DNA of 50,523 nt from an uncultured Colwellia sp. (GTDB lineage: Bacteria; Pseudomonadota; Gammaproteobacteria; Enterobacterales; Alteromonadaceae): positions 1 through 50,523 of the forward strand of contig CAJXRC010000009.1 of assembly GCA_913058405.1 (NCBI GenBank), in the 5' to 3' direction. The notes beneath the pieces were generated by a model. That model was not told where the DNA came from. It saw only the letters and a program-made list of their open reading frames with translations, and did not search any database. Positions within the stretch are counted from its first letter, which is position 1; every line of letters starts with the position of its first letter. A program made the position numbers and the translations under genes. Positions 8,744-17,841 of the stretch are shown piece by piece.

Positions 8744-10368
8744 TAGCGCTGTATAACAACAAAATATGGAAATTAGTTAGCTACGTAACAGCATTGGTAT
8801 TGATAGTACCAATGCTGGTCATGTTACTCGGTGGTGTAAGTGCTTCAACGCAGCTTTTTTTACACTTATGGCAAACAGTACTACCAACTTATCTTGAGAA
8901 CACCTTATTACTTGCCTTTTGGGTGGTGCTATTAGCATTACTTTTTGGCGTGTTAAGTGCATCCATCATTACGCAAACTAACATTGTCTGTAAACATCAA
9001 CTACGCTGGTTGTTATTGTTACCTCTTGCGATGCCTGCGTATTTAGTTGCTTACCTTTATACCGACTTATTTGATTATGCAGGCCCTGTACAACGCAACC
9101 TAAGAACATGGTTTGATTGGCAATCAGCCAATGAGTATTGGTTTTTTGATATTCGTACCTTACCGGGTGCTGCTTTAATGCTGGCATTGGTGTTATTTCC
9201 CTATATTTATATGTTAACGCGGGGCACTTTTGAGCAACAAGATCAGAACTTAATTCGAGCAAGTCGATTACTTGGTTTAACCGCAAAGCAAAGTTTTTTC
9301 AAGGTTGCGCTACCTTTGGCAAGACCTGCTATTGCCGTTTCGGCGAGTCTTGTTTTGATGGAAACCTTAGCTGATTTTGCTACCGTGCAATATTTTGCAG
9401 TTAATACTTTAACAACTGCAATTTATGATACTTGGCTTGGTTATGGCGATCTTGGTGCGGCGAATGCGTTAGCTAGTATTTTGATGCTACTGATACTATT
9501 TGTCGTGTTAGCAGAACAACGCAGTAGGACAGGGCTGAGACATCAAAGCGCTAGACCTAATTTAAAACGGGAGTTGATACAACTATCTTTCGGACAGCAA
9601 ATATTAGCGAGTCTATTTTGCTGGTCATTAGTCGTTTTTGGTTTTTTATTACCAATAATTTTGTTAATCATCATGGCGGTACAATACAGTGATATTACTC
9701 AATTATCAGCTCTTGTATCGACGGGGATTAATTCACTAAAAGTGTCGGTCTTTGCGGCGACTATCGCTGTTTTTATTGCTTTATTATTAGGTTTATATCA
9801 ACGTTTACATGCCGACAAATATCGTCATCTTCCTCTACAGATTTCAGGCTTTGGCTATGCAGTTCCAGGAACTGTACTTGCTATGGCGATGTTATCAACC
9901 TTAGGGCCAGTTGATCATTGGTTGAATGAAGCGGTCGAGTTTTTAGGCTTTGCTGCACCAGGATTAATGTTATCGGGCTCATTGTTTGCAGTTGTCTTTG
10001 CGCTGGTGGTTCGTTTTTCAGCGATAGCTAATGGCACTATTATCAGTGGTATAAAACAAATCCCACAGTCACTAGATTATGCACCTGCATCTTTAGGGGT
10101 GAATTTATTGGGAAGTTTAACTAAAGTGCATTTACCTATTTTAAAACCGACCATAATGATGGCGTGGTTATTGGTTTTTGTCGAAGCAATGAAAGAGTTA
10201 CCAGCAGTATTATTACTGAGGCCTTTTAATTTTGAAACCTTAAGCAGTCAAGTCTATCAACTTATTTCTGATGAAATGCTCGAGCAGGGTGCTTTAGGCG
10301 CAATTCTTATTGTTTTGTTTGGTTTATTGCCTATAGTGCTGCTAAATAAGCATAAGGAAAAAGTATGA
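8740..10368 (+). CDS. fbpB: ferric iron ABC transporter, two-domain permease
   Basis: A 542-residue inner-membrane permease made of two fused permease domains with about twelve membrane segments, as in FbpB/ThiP. Each half carries an EAA-type loop: near residue 165 (DQNLIRASRLLGLTAKQ) and near residue 450 (QIPQSLDYAPASLGV). GTG is used as start, overlapping the fbpA stop, and the gene ends in an ATGA overlap with fbpC, so the three are translationally coupled. Iron specificity rests on the binding protein and overall family resemblance. Confidence 0.9.
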   Translation: MIALYNNKIWKLVSYVTALVLIVPMLVMLLGGVSASTQLFLHLWQTVLPTYLENTLLLAFWVVLLALLFGVLSASIITQTNIVCKHQLRWLLLLPLAMPAYLVAYLYTDLFDYAGPVQRNLRTWFDWQSANEYWFFDIRTLPGAALMLALVLFPYIYMLTRGTFEQQDQNLIRASRLLGLTAKQSFFKVALPLARPAIAVSASLVLMETLADFATVQYFAVNTLTTAIYDTWLGYGDLGAANALASILMLLILFVVLAEQRSRTGLRHQSARPNLKRELIQLSFGQQILASLFCWSLVVFGFLLPIILLIIMAVQYSDITQLSALVSTGINSLKVSVFAATIAVFIALLLGLYQRLHADKYRHLPLQISGFGYAVPGTVLAMAMLSTLGPVDHWLNEAVEFLGFAAPGLMLSGSLFAVVFALVVRFSAIANGTIISGIKQIPQSLDYAPASLGVNLLGSLTKVHLPILKPTIMMAWLLVFVEAMKELPAVLLLRPFNFETLSSQVYQLISDEMLEQGALGAILIVLFGLLPIVLLNKHKEKV

Positions 10369-11441
10369 GTACATTGTTAACTATTGAGCAATTATCTATA
10401 ACCCTTCAAGATAAAAGTATTTTATCAACCTTAGATTTGAGTCTTAATGAAGGGGATATATTAGGGCTGGTAGGTGCAAGTGGCTGTGGGAAAACAACCT
10501 TACTTAACGCCATCGCTGGTTTTATCAAGCCAAGTACAGGACGAATTGTCATTGATGATAATTTACTTAATGATGGTGAACATTGTCTACCAGCGGAACA
10601 ACGTCAAGTAGGTATGATCTTCCAAGACTATGCACTCTTTCCTCATTTAACGGTAAAAGAAAATATCGCCTTTGGACTAAGCAAGTTAAGTAAAGCTGAT
10701 CAACTAGAACAAATTGATCACTTACTTACCTTATTAAAATTAAGCGATTATCGTGATAGTCATATTCATCAGCTTTCCGGTGGTCAGCAGCAGCGTGTCG
10801 CCATTGCAAGAGCGTTAGCGCCTAAGCCGAAGTTACTCCTACTCGATGAACCTTTTTCAAATATTGATGCGCGTCTCAGAAATGAATTGATGGTAGAAAT
10901 AAGGCTGTTGCTAAAGCAGTTTAAGACAACGGCTATTTTTGTAACCCATAACAAAGATGAAGTATTCACCTTTGCGGACAAAATGGCCGTAATGGCGCAA
11001 GGAAGATTATTACAGCTTGATGCACCAAGTATTATTTGTCAGCAACCAAATAGTTATCAAGTTGCTGATTTTTTACAGCTTGGCAGCTGGCTTCCTTGCC
11101 AAATCAATGCAACAAGTGCACAGAGTTTGTTAGGTAAGGTTAATTTAGAAACTAGCGACTCTAAACGAGAGAGTTTGCTGTATTTATTAGTAAAACCCTC
11201 GAATTTATTACTTAAGGTTTCCACTGATGCTAATAATCATATGAATGCACAAGTCGAATATATTAGTGTTACCGAACAAGGAAATCACTATTATTTAAGC
11301 AGCTTAGATGACTCAACTGATGATGAGTCTTTGGCATTTTCTAAGCTCAGTGTATATAGTGATATTGTGCTTTCTCTAAAGCAAAAAGTGGCGTTAACTA
11401 TTAGGCCGCATCATTATTTATTTTTTGATAAACCTACCTAA
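10365..11441 (+). CDS. fbpC: ferric iron ABC transporter, ATP-binding protein
   Basis: A 358-residue ATPase of the ferric/spermidine/sulfate (CysA/PotA-like) class. Walker A GASGCGKTT is at 37-45, then the Q-loop MIFQDYALFPHLTV, signature LSGGQQQR, Walker B LLLLDEPFSNID and switch VTHNKDE. About 120 C-terminal residues form the regulatory region found in FbpC proteins. It is the last gene of fbpABC. No clear terminator follows; the 120 bases to the response regulator are AT-rich. Confidence 0.92.
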   Translation: MSTLLTIEQLSITLQDKSILSTLDLSLNEGDILGLVGASGCGKTTLLNAIAGFIKPSTGRIVIDDNLLNDGEHCLPAEQRQVGMIFQDYALFPHLTVKENIAFGLSKLSKADQLEQIDHLLTLLKLSDYRDSHIHQLSGGQQQRVAIARALAPKPKLLLLDEPFSNIDARLRNELMVEIRLLLKQFKTTAIFVTHNKDEVFTFADKMAVMAQGRLLQLDAPSIICQQPNSYQVADFLQLGSWLPCQINATSAQSLLGKVNLETSDSKRESLLYLLVKPSNLLLKVSTDANNHMNAQVEYISVTEQGNHYYLSSLDDSTDDESLAFSKLSVYSDIVLSLKQKVALTIRPHHYLFFDKPT

Positions 11442-11561
11442 TATCATAGTAATTTTGCTTATTGCAAGGTGTTACAGTTTCATTACAAGCTATTACAGTC
11501 TCTTTGTTATTTTATTTTATAATTCGATTATCAAAAATTATTTAATTTTAAGGAGTCTGTC

Positions 11562-12332
11562 ATGGCATCAAGTATTGAGCTTGTTGAAAATATACAACCA
11601 CTTGAAACTAAAAATGATAATCAATTACAACGAAAGTTACTGTTGATTGAGAATGATCATTACCTCAGTAAAGCATTTTTAGATAACGGTAATCAATCCA
11701 TTTACCAAACTACAGAAATACGAACAGGTGAAGTTCTCAGTCAAGAACTTGAAAACTACTTAGTAGACCATAGGCCAAGCATGATAGTGCTAGATGTTGG
11801 TTTTTCTGACAGTGCACAGTTATTAATAATACGAGATCTTCGTGCTTTATTTGATGGTTTACTTGTTATTGTATCGAGCAAGAATAGTGAACAAGAGCAA
11901 GTTGATGCTTTTAAACTCGGTGTGGATGACTATTTGCTAAAACCGATTGATAGTCGAATATTGATGATGCGAATTGAGGCTTTATTTCGTCGGCAGAGTA
12001 ACAAGACAAACCAAGTTGAGTTAGCAAGCTTAACGTTGGGGGATGTGTGTTTACAGCCTAAGTCACAAAAGTGCTTTATTAATGGTGAGGTGGTGAAGTT
12101 AACCACTTTTGAGTTTAACTTGTTAAAATCTCTGGTTGAGCATCAAGGGAAGATCTTATCTCGAGATCAACTCTATAGCACTTTACTTAGACGCGTATAC
12201 AATGGCGTAGAACGTACTCTAGATGTGAGAATGTCACAATTACGTGAGAAATTGACTCATGCAGGTATGAAGAATAATCAGATAGAAACCGTTTGGGGCC
12301 AAGGCTACATGTTTAACAATATCGCGTCTTAG
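11562..12332 (+). CDS. orphan OmpR-family response regulator
   Basis: A 256-residue two-domain regulator. The receiver domain spans about 25-145: phospho-acceptor D78 (MIVLDVGF), conserved lysine K127 (YLLKPID). The usual acidic pair is E30-N31 in LLLIENDH, so the second carboxylate that helps bind magnesium appears to be asparagine. A winged-helix DNA-binding domain follows (KLTTFEFNLLKSL, RTLDVRMSQLREKL, ETVWGQGYMF). About 24 extra residues precede the receiver domain. The ribosome binding site AAGGAG is well placed. No sensor kinase gene is adjacent, so its signal and targets are unknown. Confidence 0.85.
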   Translation: MASSIELVENIQPLETKNDNQLQRKLLLIENDHYLSKAFLDNGNQSIYQTTEIRTGEVLSQELENYLVDHRPSMIVLDVGFSDSAQLLIIRDLRALFDGLLVIVSSKNSEQEQVDAFKLGVDDYLLKPIDSRILMMRIEALFRRQSNKTNQVELASLTLGDVCLQPKSQKCFINGEVVKLTTFEFNLLKSLVEHQGKILSRDQLYSTLLRRVYNGVERTLDVRMSQLREKLTHAGMKNNQIETVWGQGYMFNNIAS

Positions 12333-12350
12333 TCCAACCTACAATATAGT

Positions 12351-12570
12351 GTCCAATATTGCGCTGTAATCAACAGTAAACTGTGCATTATTGGACTATT
12401 ATGACCCCCATAGTCAATTCCTAGCATAAATAATAGCTCTACCTTAGGGTCTGCTGAGTTTTCAGTTTGTAACTCTGTTGCTCTTGAAAAAGGTGGCAAT
12501 CGAGGCGCTTCATTCAATATTTGGTTGTTCCAAATGCGAATGAAGCAACAAAGAGTGACGCTTTTTCAAG
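12351..12570. repeat. structured non-coding repeat with nested inverted repeats
   Basis: Three stems are visible. GTCCAATATTGCGC (12351-12364) pairs with GTGCATTATTGGAC (12383-12396). CTTGAAAAAG (12483-12492) pairs with CTTTTTCAAG (12561-12570), and inside that, GCTTCATTC (12507-12515) pairs with GAATGAAGC (12538-12546). This looks like one of the mobile non-coding repeats of Colwellia genomes. It takes up most of the 427 bases between the response regulator and the acyltransferase; no gene is supported there. Confidence 0.65.
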
Positions 12571-12759
12571 GCAACCCGAAGGGCTATAGCTCATTTTCAA
12601 CCTAACATCGTTGGAAATCATTAAAGTAGAGTGACTACATTGCACTCTTTTAGCCTTGTTAACTTAAAAATTAGTCTATAGCAGAGACTAAAATTAAAGA
12701 TAAACAGACCCTATTATTTTTTTTCTGTATACTCGCCCATAATCTTTTTTTAGCTATCA

Positions 12760-13503
12760 ATGCTGGAGCTTTTTTTGCTAGCTGTAATACGTGTTATTTT
12801 AATGACCTTGGCGTTGTTTTTCATCTGCATTGTCTCTATTTTCTATTGTTTATTACGTCCTTTTCATCGTAATAATGTTTATCATACGGCAAGGTTTCTT
12901 GGGAAAATCACAAAAATTCTAGGGGTTGAGGTCGAGCTCAGAATTCCTGAATCTGTCAAGGGCATTGGTCCAGTTGTTTGGATGGCAAATCATCAAAACA
13001 GCTATGATCTTATTACTCATGCGAATGCAGTATTGCCTGGCACCGTCAGTGTAGGCAAAAAAAGTTTGAAGTGGATCCCTATTTTTGGACAAATGTATTG
13101 GTTAACAGGCAATATTTTGATTGACCGAAAAAACACCAATAAAGCAATGAATACTATTGAGCTAACTGCCGATAAGATAAAAAAAGATAAACTTTCTGTG
13201 TGGATGTTTCCTGAAGGTACCCGCAGTCGAGGAAGAGGTTTATTGCCGCTTAAAACCGGTGCTTTTCGTACCGCGATTCAAGCAAATGTGCCGATTGTGC
13301 CAATTTGTGCCAGCAATCAAGTAGGTACTATTAACTTAAATCGATGGGATAATGGTAAAATTATCATTGAATTTTTAGATCCCATTAGCCTTGATGATAC
13401 AGGTCGTGAGAACTTACGCTCAATAGTCAATGAAGTCCATGAGTTAATGTCTACTAAAATTGAGCAGCTGTCAGTTGAAGCTGCGGCTTATCATAATAAA
13501 TAA
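12760..13503 (+). CDS. plsC: 1-acyl-sn-glycerol-3-phosphate acyltransferase
   Basis: A 247-residue membrane-associated acyltransferase that would move a fatty acyl group to lysophosphatidic acid to give phosphatidic acid in phospholipid synthesis. It begins with a hydrophobic segment (residues 1-33), followed by the catalytic motif NHQNSYD (NHxxxxD, about 77-83), the block FGQMYWLTGNILIDR and the substrate-binding motif FPEGTRSRGRG (about 150-160), then VPIVPIC. Length fits PlsC (about 245). The gene is monocistronic here, followed by a repeat element. Confidence 0.9.
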   Translation: MLELFLLAVIRVILMTLALFFICIVSIFYCLLRPFHRNNVYHTARFLGKITKILGVEVELRIPESVKGIGPVVWMANHQNSYDLITHANAVLPGTVSVGKKSLKWIPIFGQMYWLTGNILIDRKNTNKAMNTIELTADKIKKDKLSVWMFPEGTRSRGRGLLPLKTGAFRTAIQANVPIVPICASNQVGTINLNRWDNGKIIIEFLDPISLDDTGRENLRSIVNEVHELMSTKIEQLSVEAAAYHNK

Positions 13504-13505
13504 TA

Positions 13506-13771
13506 TATACCCAAACTCATTGAAAATGCATGATTTCAGCGGGAGTTTACAGGGTCAAATGCAAGGCATTTATCTTAAGCATTGTCATTCTATGGTTATT
13601 ATAAATAACGCGGTAGTTGGCCATTTAAAACCCGCCCGTAGGGAGTTTCTCAGGTAAGTAATCACTGCGTAACATCAATTTGAAAGGCAATAAGCGTTCC
13701 TTCATTGATGTACCTTGTGCTAACTCACCTGAGTAACTCTGAAACACGCATTATCAAGGAGCTTGGGTATA
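13506..13771. repeat. MITE-like element with TATACCC terminal inverted repeats
   Basis: A 266-base non-coding element. The left end TATACCCAAACTC (13506-13518) and right end GAGCTTGGGTATA (13759-13771) are inverted repeats with one mismatch, and similarity continues inward through an ATGC and a TTTCAG block for about 33 bases. The right end, read on the minus strand, matches the single TATACCC-family copies elsewhere in the window. It has no transposase and no credible reading frame. It fills the gap between plsC and rraB. Confidence 0.75.
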
Positions 13772-13797
13772 GGCTTTTTATAAAACATAAATAGGTA

Positions 13798-14154
13798 ATG
13801 AAAATGATTGATGAAGAATTACAACAATGGTTTAGCCATACTGAAATGCTAATTTCTGAGCTTCTTGAAGATGGCACAAACGACGAAGTTTATCATACGA
13901 TTGAACATCACTTTGCTAGTAGTGATTTTGATTTATTAGAGAAGGCAGCCATCGCCGCATTTAAATTAGGGCATGAAATTGAAGAGCCTGAAGAAGCTGA
14001 ATTAGAAAATGGTGATAAAGTGTTTGCCTTTGATATTGCTACAGAGCAAATGCTGGATGTAGACTTAATCAAAAAAGAAACGCAAACTATGTTTGAGTTG
14101 GCAAAAAAATGTGGTGTTGACTATGATGGCTGGGGCACATACTTTGAGGAATAA
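13798..14154 (+). CDS. rraB: ribonuclease E inhibitor RraB
   Basis: A 118-residue acidic cytoplasmic protein that in E. coli binds RNase E and alters its mRNA turnover. The shared blocks are ISELLEDGTN, TIEHHFASSDFDLLEKAAIAAFKLG (here spanning about residues 35-60) and the end CGVDYDGWGTYFE. It stops soon after that block and so lacks the acidic tail of about 20 residues present in the E. coli protein. The second codon pair gives an alternative ATG at 13804. Confidence 0.92.
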   Translation: MKMIDEELQQWFSHTEMLISELLEDGTNDEVYHTIEHHFASSDFDLLEKAAIAAFKLGHEIEEPEEAELENGDKVFAFDIATEQMLDVDLIKKETQTMFELAKKCGVDYDGWGTYFEE

Positions 14155-14320
14155 CCTTAAGGTATAGTAAAATACTCTAAGGCTTGAACACCTGTACTAA
14201 ATATCTTAATATGTGCGGCATAACTAGTCAGTTTTTCTAAACTGGCTAGCTGGTACTAACTCATTTGGGCCAGCTAAAAGTTGAATTAACAGGATTTTAA
14301 TACACTAAGGAAAGTAAACC

Positions 14321-14476
14321 ATGGAATGGCTTAGTCGTGCACTATCACAAGAACTTACCGTACTCGCTCTCTCAATTACAGTCGTAATTGCTATTTTTAT
14401 TTTTGCAGCGAGGAAAGCACACTTAAATCACTTAGCAAAAATGAAAAAAATAGACGATACCTTTAACATTAAATAG
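14321..14476 (+). CDS. 51-residue single-pass membrane protein
   Basis: A short reading frame starting ATGGAATGGC, preceded by a good ribosome binding site (AAGGAAAG, eight bases upstream). The product has a membrane segment LTVLALSITVVIAIFIFAA at about 12-30, followed by a basic stretch (ARKAHLNHLAKMKK), which suggests the C-terminus is cytoplasmic. It is not a family I recognise. The upstream gap to rraB (166 bases) has a hairpin CTAGTCAGTTT/AAACTGGCTAG near 14226-14252. It ends 68 bases from the convergent nagR stop. Coding status rests on the ribosome binding site and composition only. Confidence 0.55.
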   Translation: MEWLSRALSQELTVLALSITVVIAIFIFAARKAHLNHLAKMKKIDDTFNIK

Positions 14477-14544
14477 CTTAATGAATGACTTATTAGGTTG
14501 TCGAAATTAGAAGTTCTTGACACTTCCACTGAAAAACCTATCCC

Positions 14545-15576
14545 TTAGCGATTGCTAACAATAGCCGTTGAGTCTCTGATAATCAGTTTGGGAACATACT
14601 GGCTAATCGTTGTTTGATTCTTTTGTTTACGAACCTGGCTGATAAGTAAATTTGCAGCATCTTCCGCTATTTGGTTATTCGGCTGATCAGCAGTAGTCAG
14701 TTTTGGCCACGTTTGACGAGAGAATGGACTGTTCTCAAATCCTACTATTGATAGTTGTTCTGGAATAGATATATTCATTAGTCTTGCTGCAAATAATGCA
14801 CCAGCAGCAATTTCATCGTTACACGAAAAAATAGCCGTTGGACGGTGCTTATTATTTTCTGCAGACATCAGCTGCTTTGCACCACTTACACCTGAATCAA
14901 AAGAGTATTCCCCTTCGATAACGAGTTCTTTATTAAAATCGATGTTACTTTCTTTTAATGCTCTTCTGTAACCTTTATAACGCTCAACAGTCGACATATG
15001 TTTTGCGTCTCCTGCAATAAAACCAATATCCTTATGGCCTAAATCGATGAGATGTTGAGTAATAGTTTGTGCAGCATCTCTATCATTTACCATAACGCAA
15101 GGACTAAGATCATCTGGAGCTACGTCACCAGACATGATACGTACAACTTTCACATCAAGGGCTACTAATGACTTAACAAACTCTGGCATTTCGGATAAAG
15201 GAGGTGTCAATATTAGGCCTGCAATACGTGCATGCTTAACCATGTTAACAACCTCTTCGGTAATGTTTTTATTTTTAGCATCACAGGGGTGAATTAATAA
15301 CTCAAAACCTTGCTGTTTGCAGGCAGACAAAATGCCTTCTTGCATATCAATGATATAATAAGCGTTAGGGTTATCGTATATGTAAGCAACAGAAAATGAT
15401 TTTGCACCGGCCAAATTACGTGCGGCTAAATTAGGCTGATAATTTAACTCTTCTACAGCCTTCTGTACTTTTTCACGTGTTAATTGTCTCACTGAAACTT
15501 CATTGTTAATAACACGAGAAACAGTTTTAATTGATACGCCCGCTTGTTTTGCTACGTCGTTTATTGTCGCTTTCAT
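14545..15576 (-). CDS. nagR: LacI-family repressor of GlcNAc utilisation
   Basis: A 343-residue regulator. The N-terminal helix-turn-helix and hinge (INDVAKQAGVSIKTVSRVINN, then NYQPNLAARNLAG at about 46-58) are of standard LacI form; the rest is a periplasmic-binding-protein-like effector domain (SVAYIYDNPN, HKDIGFIAGD, AIFSCNDEIAAGA, LSIVGFENSPFS). Position inside the nag island and the repeated LacI-type palindrome upstream of nag genes and of nagR itself make it the likely regulator of all of them. The inducer in relatives is GlcNAc-6-phosphate or a related amino-sugar phosphate, which is not readable here. Confidence 0.88.
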   Translation of the reverse strand: MKATINDVAKQAGVSIKTVSRVINNEVSVRQLTREKVQKAVEELNYQPNLAARNLAGAKSFSVAYIYDNPNAYYIIDMQEGILSACKQQGFELLIHPCDAKNKNITEEVVNMVKHARIAGLILTPPLSEMPEFVKSLVALDVKVVRIMSGDVAPDDLSPCVMVNDRDAAQTITQHLIDLGHKDIGFIAGDAKHMSTVERYKGYRRALKESNIDFNKELVIEGEYSFDSGVSGAKQLMSAENNKHRPTAIFSCNDEIAAGALFAARLMNISIPEQLSIVGFENSPFSRQTWPKLTTADQPNNQIAEDAANLLISQVRKQKNQTTISQYVPKLIIRDSTAIVSNR

Positions 15577-15684
15577 CTGCAGATAACCTTGTTCTTATTT
15601 TTATAAACAGACTGGCTTTGCCAGAGTGTTGCAATTATTGCATAGCCGGTCCGTAGTAATCTATAGGACTTTACAGTATTATTT

Positions 15685-15726
15685 AGAGTAATAACAATTG
15701 ACAGCGCTGTCATTTTTTTATAGGGT
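15685..15726. promoter_or_regulatory. NagR operator between nagR and pgi
   Basis: The palindrome TGACAGCGCTGTCA is at 15699-15712, 123 bases before the nagR start and 119 before the pgi ATG. Towards pgi it offers TTGACA, 17 bases and TAGGGT; towards nagR, ATGACA, 17 bases and TACTCT. Both -10 elements are weak. It could control pgi, nagR itself, or both. Confidence 0.75.
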
Positions 15727-15831
15727 AACATGAAAATATTACAAGTCATAATGGTTAAACAGAGCAAATACTCAAGTTAACTGCAATGATAAAGTCGATA
15801 ATTGTCTCTAAACCATCTTATAGGAATTAGT

Positions 15832-17472
15832 ATGTCGTCTCGTCAAACACTCGCTAGCTGGAAAAAGCTTCAGCTTCTTGCGCAAGACAAAAAATCTCAG
15901 CACATGAATACTTTATTTGCACAAGACAGCGAACGTTTTAATAAGTTCTCTATCGAATTGCCTAACATGCTACTCGATTATTCAAAAAACCTAATTGACA
16001 CAGAAACACTCGATGCATTATTAGCACTAGCAGAAGAGACACAAGTATGTGATTGGCGAGCTAAGATGTTTGCCGGTGAAAAAATCAATAAAACTGAGGA
16101 CCGTGCGGTATTGCACACGGCTTTGCGTCGTCAAAGTGATGAAGCATTCATGATTGAAGGTGAAAACGTCACTGAGCATGTAAAAAACCAATTAGCTGAG
16201 ATGGAAGTCTTTGTAAACAAAGTCCGTCAGGGGCATTGGTTAGGCTACTCAGGTAAACGTATTACCGATATTGTTAATATTGGTGTTGGCGGCTCAAATC
16301 TTGGCCCACAAATGGTAACCGAAGCTTTAAAACATTACAGCGACGGTAGTGTAAATGTTCATTACGTCTCTAATGTTGATGGTGCGCAAATTGCTGAAGT
16401 ATTACGTCCCTTAGAGCCTGAAAAAGTTCTCTTTATTGTTTCAAGTAAAACTTTCACTACCACTGAAACCATGACCAATGCTCGCACAGCAATTAATTGG
16501 TTAACAAGCGCCTCTTTTGATGAAAACTCTGTTGCCAAACATTTTGTTGCGGTAACTGCGAATAAAGAAAATGCCATGAGTTTTGGTATTGAAGAACAAA
16601 ATATCTTTGATATGTGGGACTGGGTCGGCGGTCGATTTTCGTTGTGGTCAGCTATTGGTCTTGCGATTGCCTTGGATCTTGGATTTGATAAATTTGAAGA
16701 GTTACTTGCCGGTGCTCATGATATGGACCAGCACTTTATCAATGCGCCATTAAAAGATAATTTTCCGGCAATCCTAGCATTGATTAGTGTTTGGAATACT
16801 ACTTTTCTAGGTTCTCAGTCTCAAGCTATTCTGCCTTACGATCAAACGCTGCATATGTTAACAGCATATTTGCAACAAGCGGAAATGGAAAGTAATGGTA
16901 AATCAGTCAGCTGGGATGGTGATGAAATTAATTATGCTACTGTGCCCTCTATTTGGGGTGAGTTAGGCATTAATGGTCAGCATGCTTTCTATCAATATTT
17001 ACATCAAAGTAATAATGTTGTGCCTGCTGACTTTATTGGCTCGGTTAAAAGTGTCACTCCGGTAAAAGGGCATCATGAAACGTTAATGGCCAACTTTTTT
17101 GCCCAAACACAAGCATTGATGGCCGGTGTTAATGAAGAGCAAGTTCGTGCTGATCTTAAAGCCAAAGGTCGTGATGCAAATTACATCGATAAAGTCGCTC
17201 CACATAAAGTACATAAAGGTAATAGACCGACAAATACCATTTTATTAAAGTGTATTAACCCGAGAAACTTAGGTAGCTTAATCGCAGCCTATGAGCACAA
17301 GATCTTTGTTCAAGGTATTATTTTACAGATATGCTCTTTCGATCAATGGGGTGTTGAACTGGGTAAAGGCCTTGCTGCAGAGATACAAAGCGAATTACAA
17401 ACAGATAATATTTCCCCTCAGCATGACTGTTCAACATCAAGCTTATTGAAGTTTTATCAGTCAGCAAAGTAG
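15832..17472 (+). CDS. pgi: glucose-6-phosphate isomerase
   Basis: Interconverts glucose-6-phosphate and fructose-6-phosphate in the cytoplasm. At 546 residues it is close to the E. coli enzyme (549) and matches it throughout: GEKINKTEDRAVLH, VNIGVGGSNLGPQM, SKTFTTTETMTN, WDWVGGRFSLWSAIG, GINGQHAFYQ, and YEHKIFVQGIILQI. A TTG at 15802 would add ten residues, but ATG 15832 follows a ribosome binding site (AGGAA) and fits the family N-terminus. Divergent from nagR, with the NagR palindrome upstream, it may be induced with the GlcNAc genes so that fructose-6-phosphate from NagB can be converted to glucose-6-phosphate. Confidence 0.97.
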   Translation: MSSRQTLASWKKLQLLAQDKKSQHMNTLFAQDSERFNKFSIELPNMLLDYSKNLIDTETLDALLALAEETQVCDWRAKMFAGEKINKTEDRAVLHTALRRQSDEAFMIEGENVTEHVKNQLAEMEVFVNKVRQGHWLGYSGKRITDIVNIGVGGSNLGPQMVTEALKHYSDGSVNVHYVSNVDGAQIAEVLRPLEPEKVLFIVSSKTFTTTETMTNARTAINWLTSASFDENSVAKHFVAVTANKENAMSFGIEEQNIFDMWDWVGGRFSLWSAIGLAIALDLGFDKFEELLAGAHDMDQHFINAPLKDNFPAILALISVWNTTFLGSQSQAILPYDQTLHMLTAYLQQAEMESNGKSVSWDGDEINYATVPSIWGELGINGQHAFYQYLHQSNNVVPADFIGSVKSVTPVKGHHETLMANFFAQTQALMAGVNEEQVRADLKAKGRDANYIDKVAPHKVHKGNRPTNTILLKCINPRNLGSLIAAYEHKIFVQGIILQICSFDQWGVELGKGLAAEIQSELQTDNISPQHDCSTSSLLKFYQSAK

Positions 17473-17514
17473 TTTATTGTTAACTAAAAGTTAGCGAAAA
17501 TTAATGTAGCGATT

Positions 17515-17553
17515 AAAGCTAATATCTTAGTAATAGGGTATTAGCTTTTTTTT
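17515..17553 (+). terminator. terminator of pgi
   Basis: AAAGCTAATA pairs with TATTAGCTTT across a 14-base loop, followed by a T-run. Confidence 0.75.
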
Positions 17554-17841
17554 ATCCGCAATTCAAATTACCCCATCAAATAATTACCTCATTCACTTAT
17601 ATCATTTTAGTGATTTTTTATTCCTTAAAAAAGAATATAAATTCACATGGTTATATTTTACGTGTTTTTATTATACAAAAATTGATAATTATTTCGATAG
17701 TTACGATTTAATGACAAAAATAATAAATAAAAAAAACCTTTATATTCAGTCGTTTCGTAATTATCTGTAACCATTATGCAGTTTTAAGTTAATTTATTCT
17801 GGTCAAACGTAAAAATAAACGGTATGGTTTATTACGTCTTA

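Noticed and set aside
12329-12517. 62-codon minus-strand frame in the repeat before plsC
   Set aside because: It lies within inverted-repeat DNA, lacks a ribosome binding site and encodes nothing recognisable.
13460-13657. 65-codon frame overlapping the plsC end
   Set aside because: It overlaps plsC out of frame and continues into a MITE-like element.
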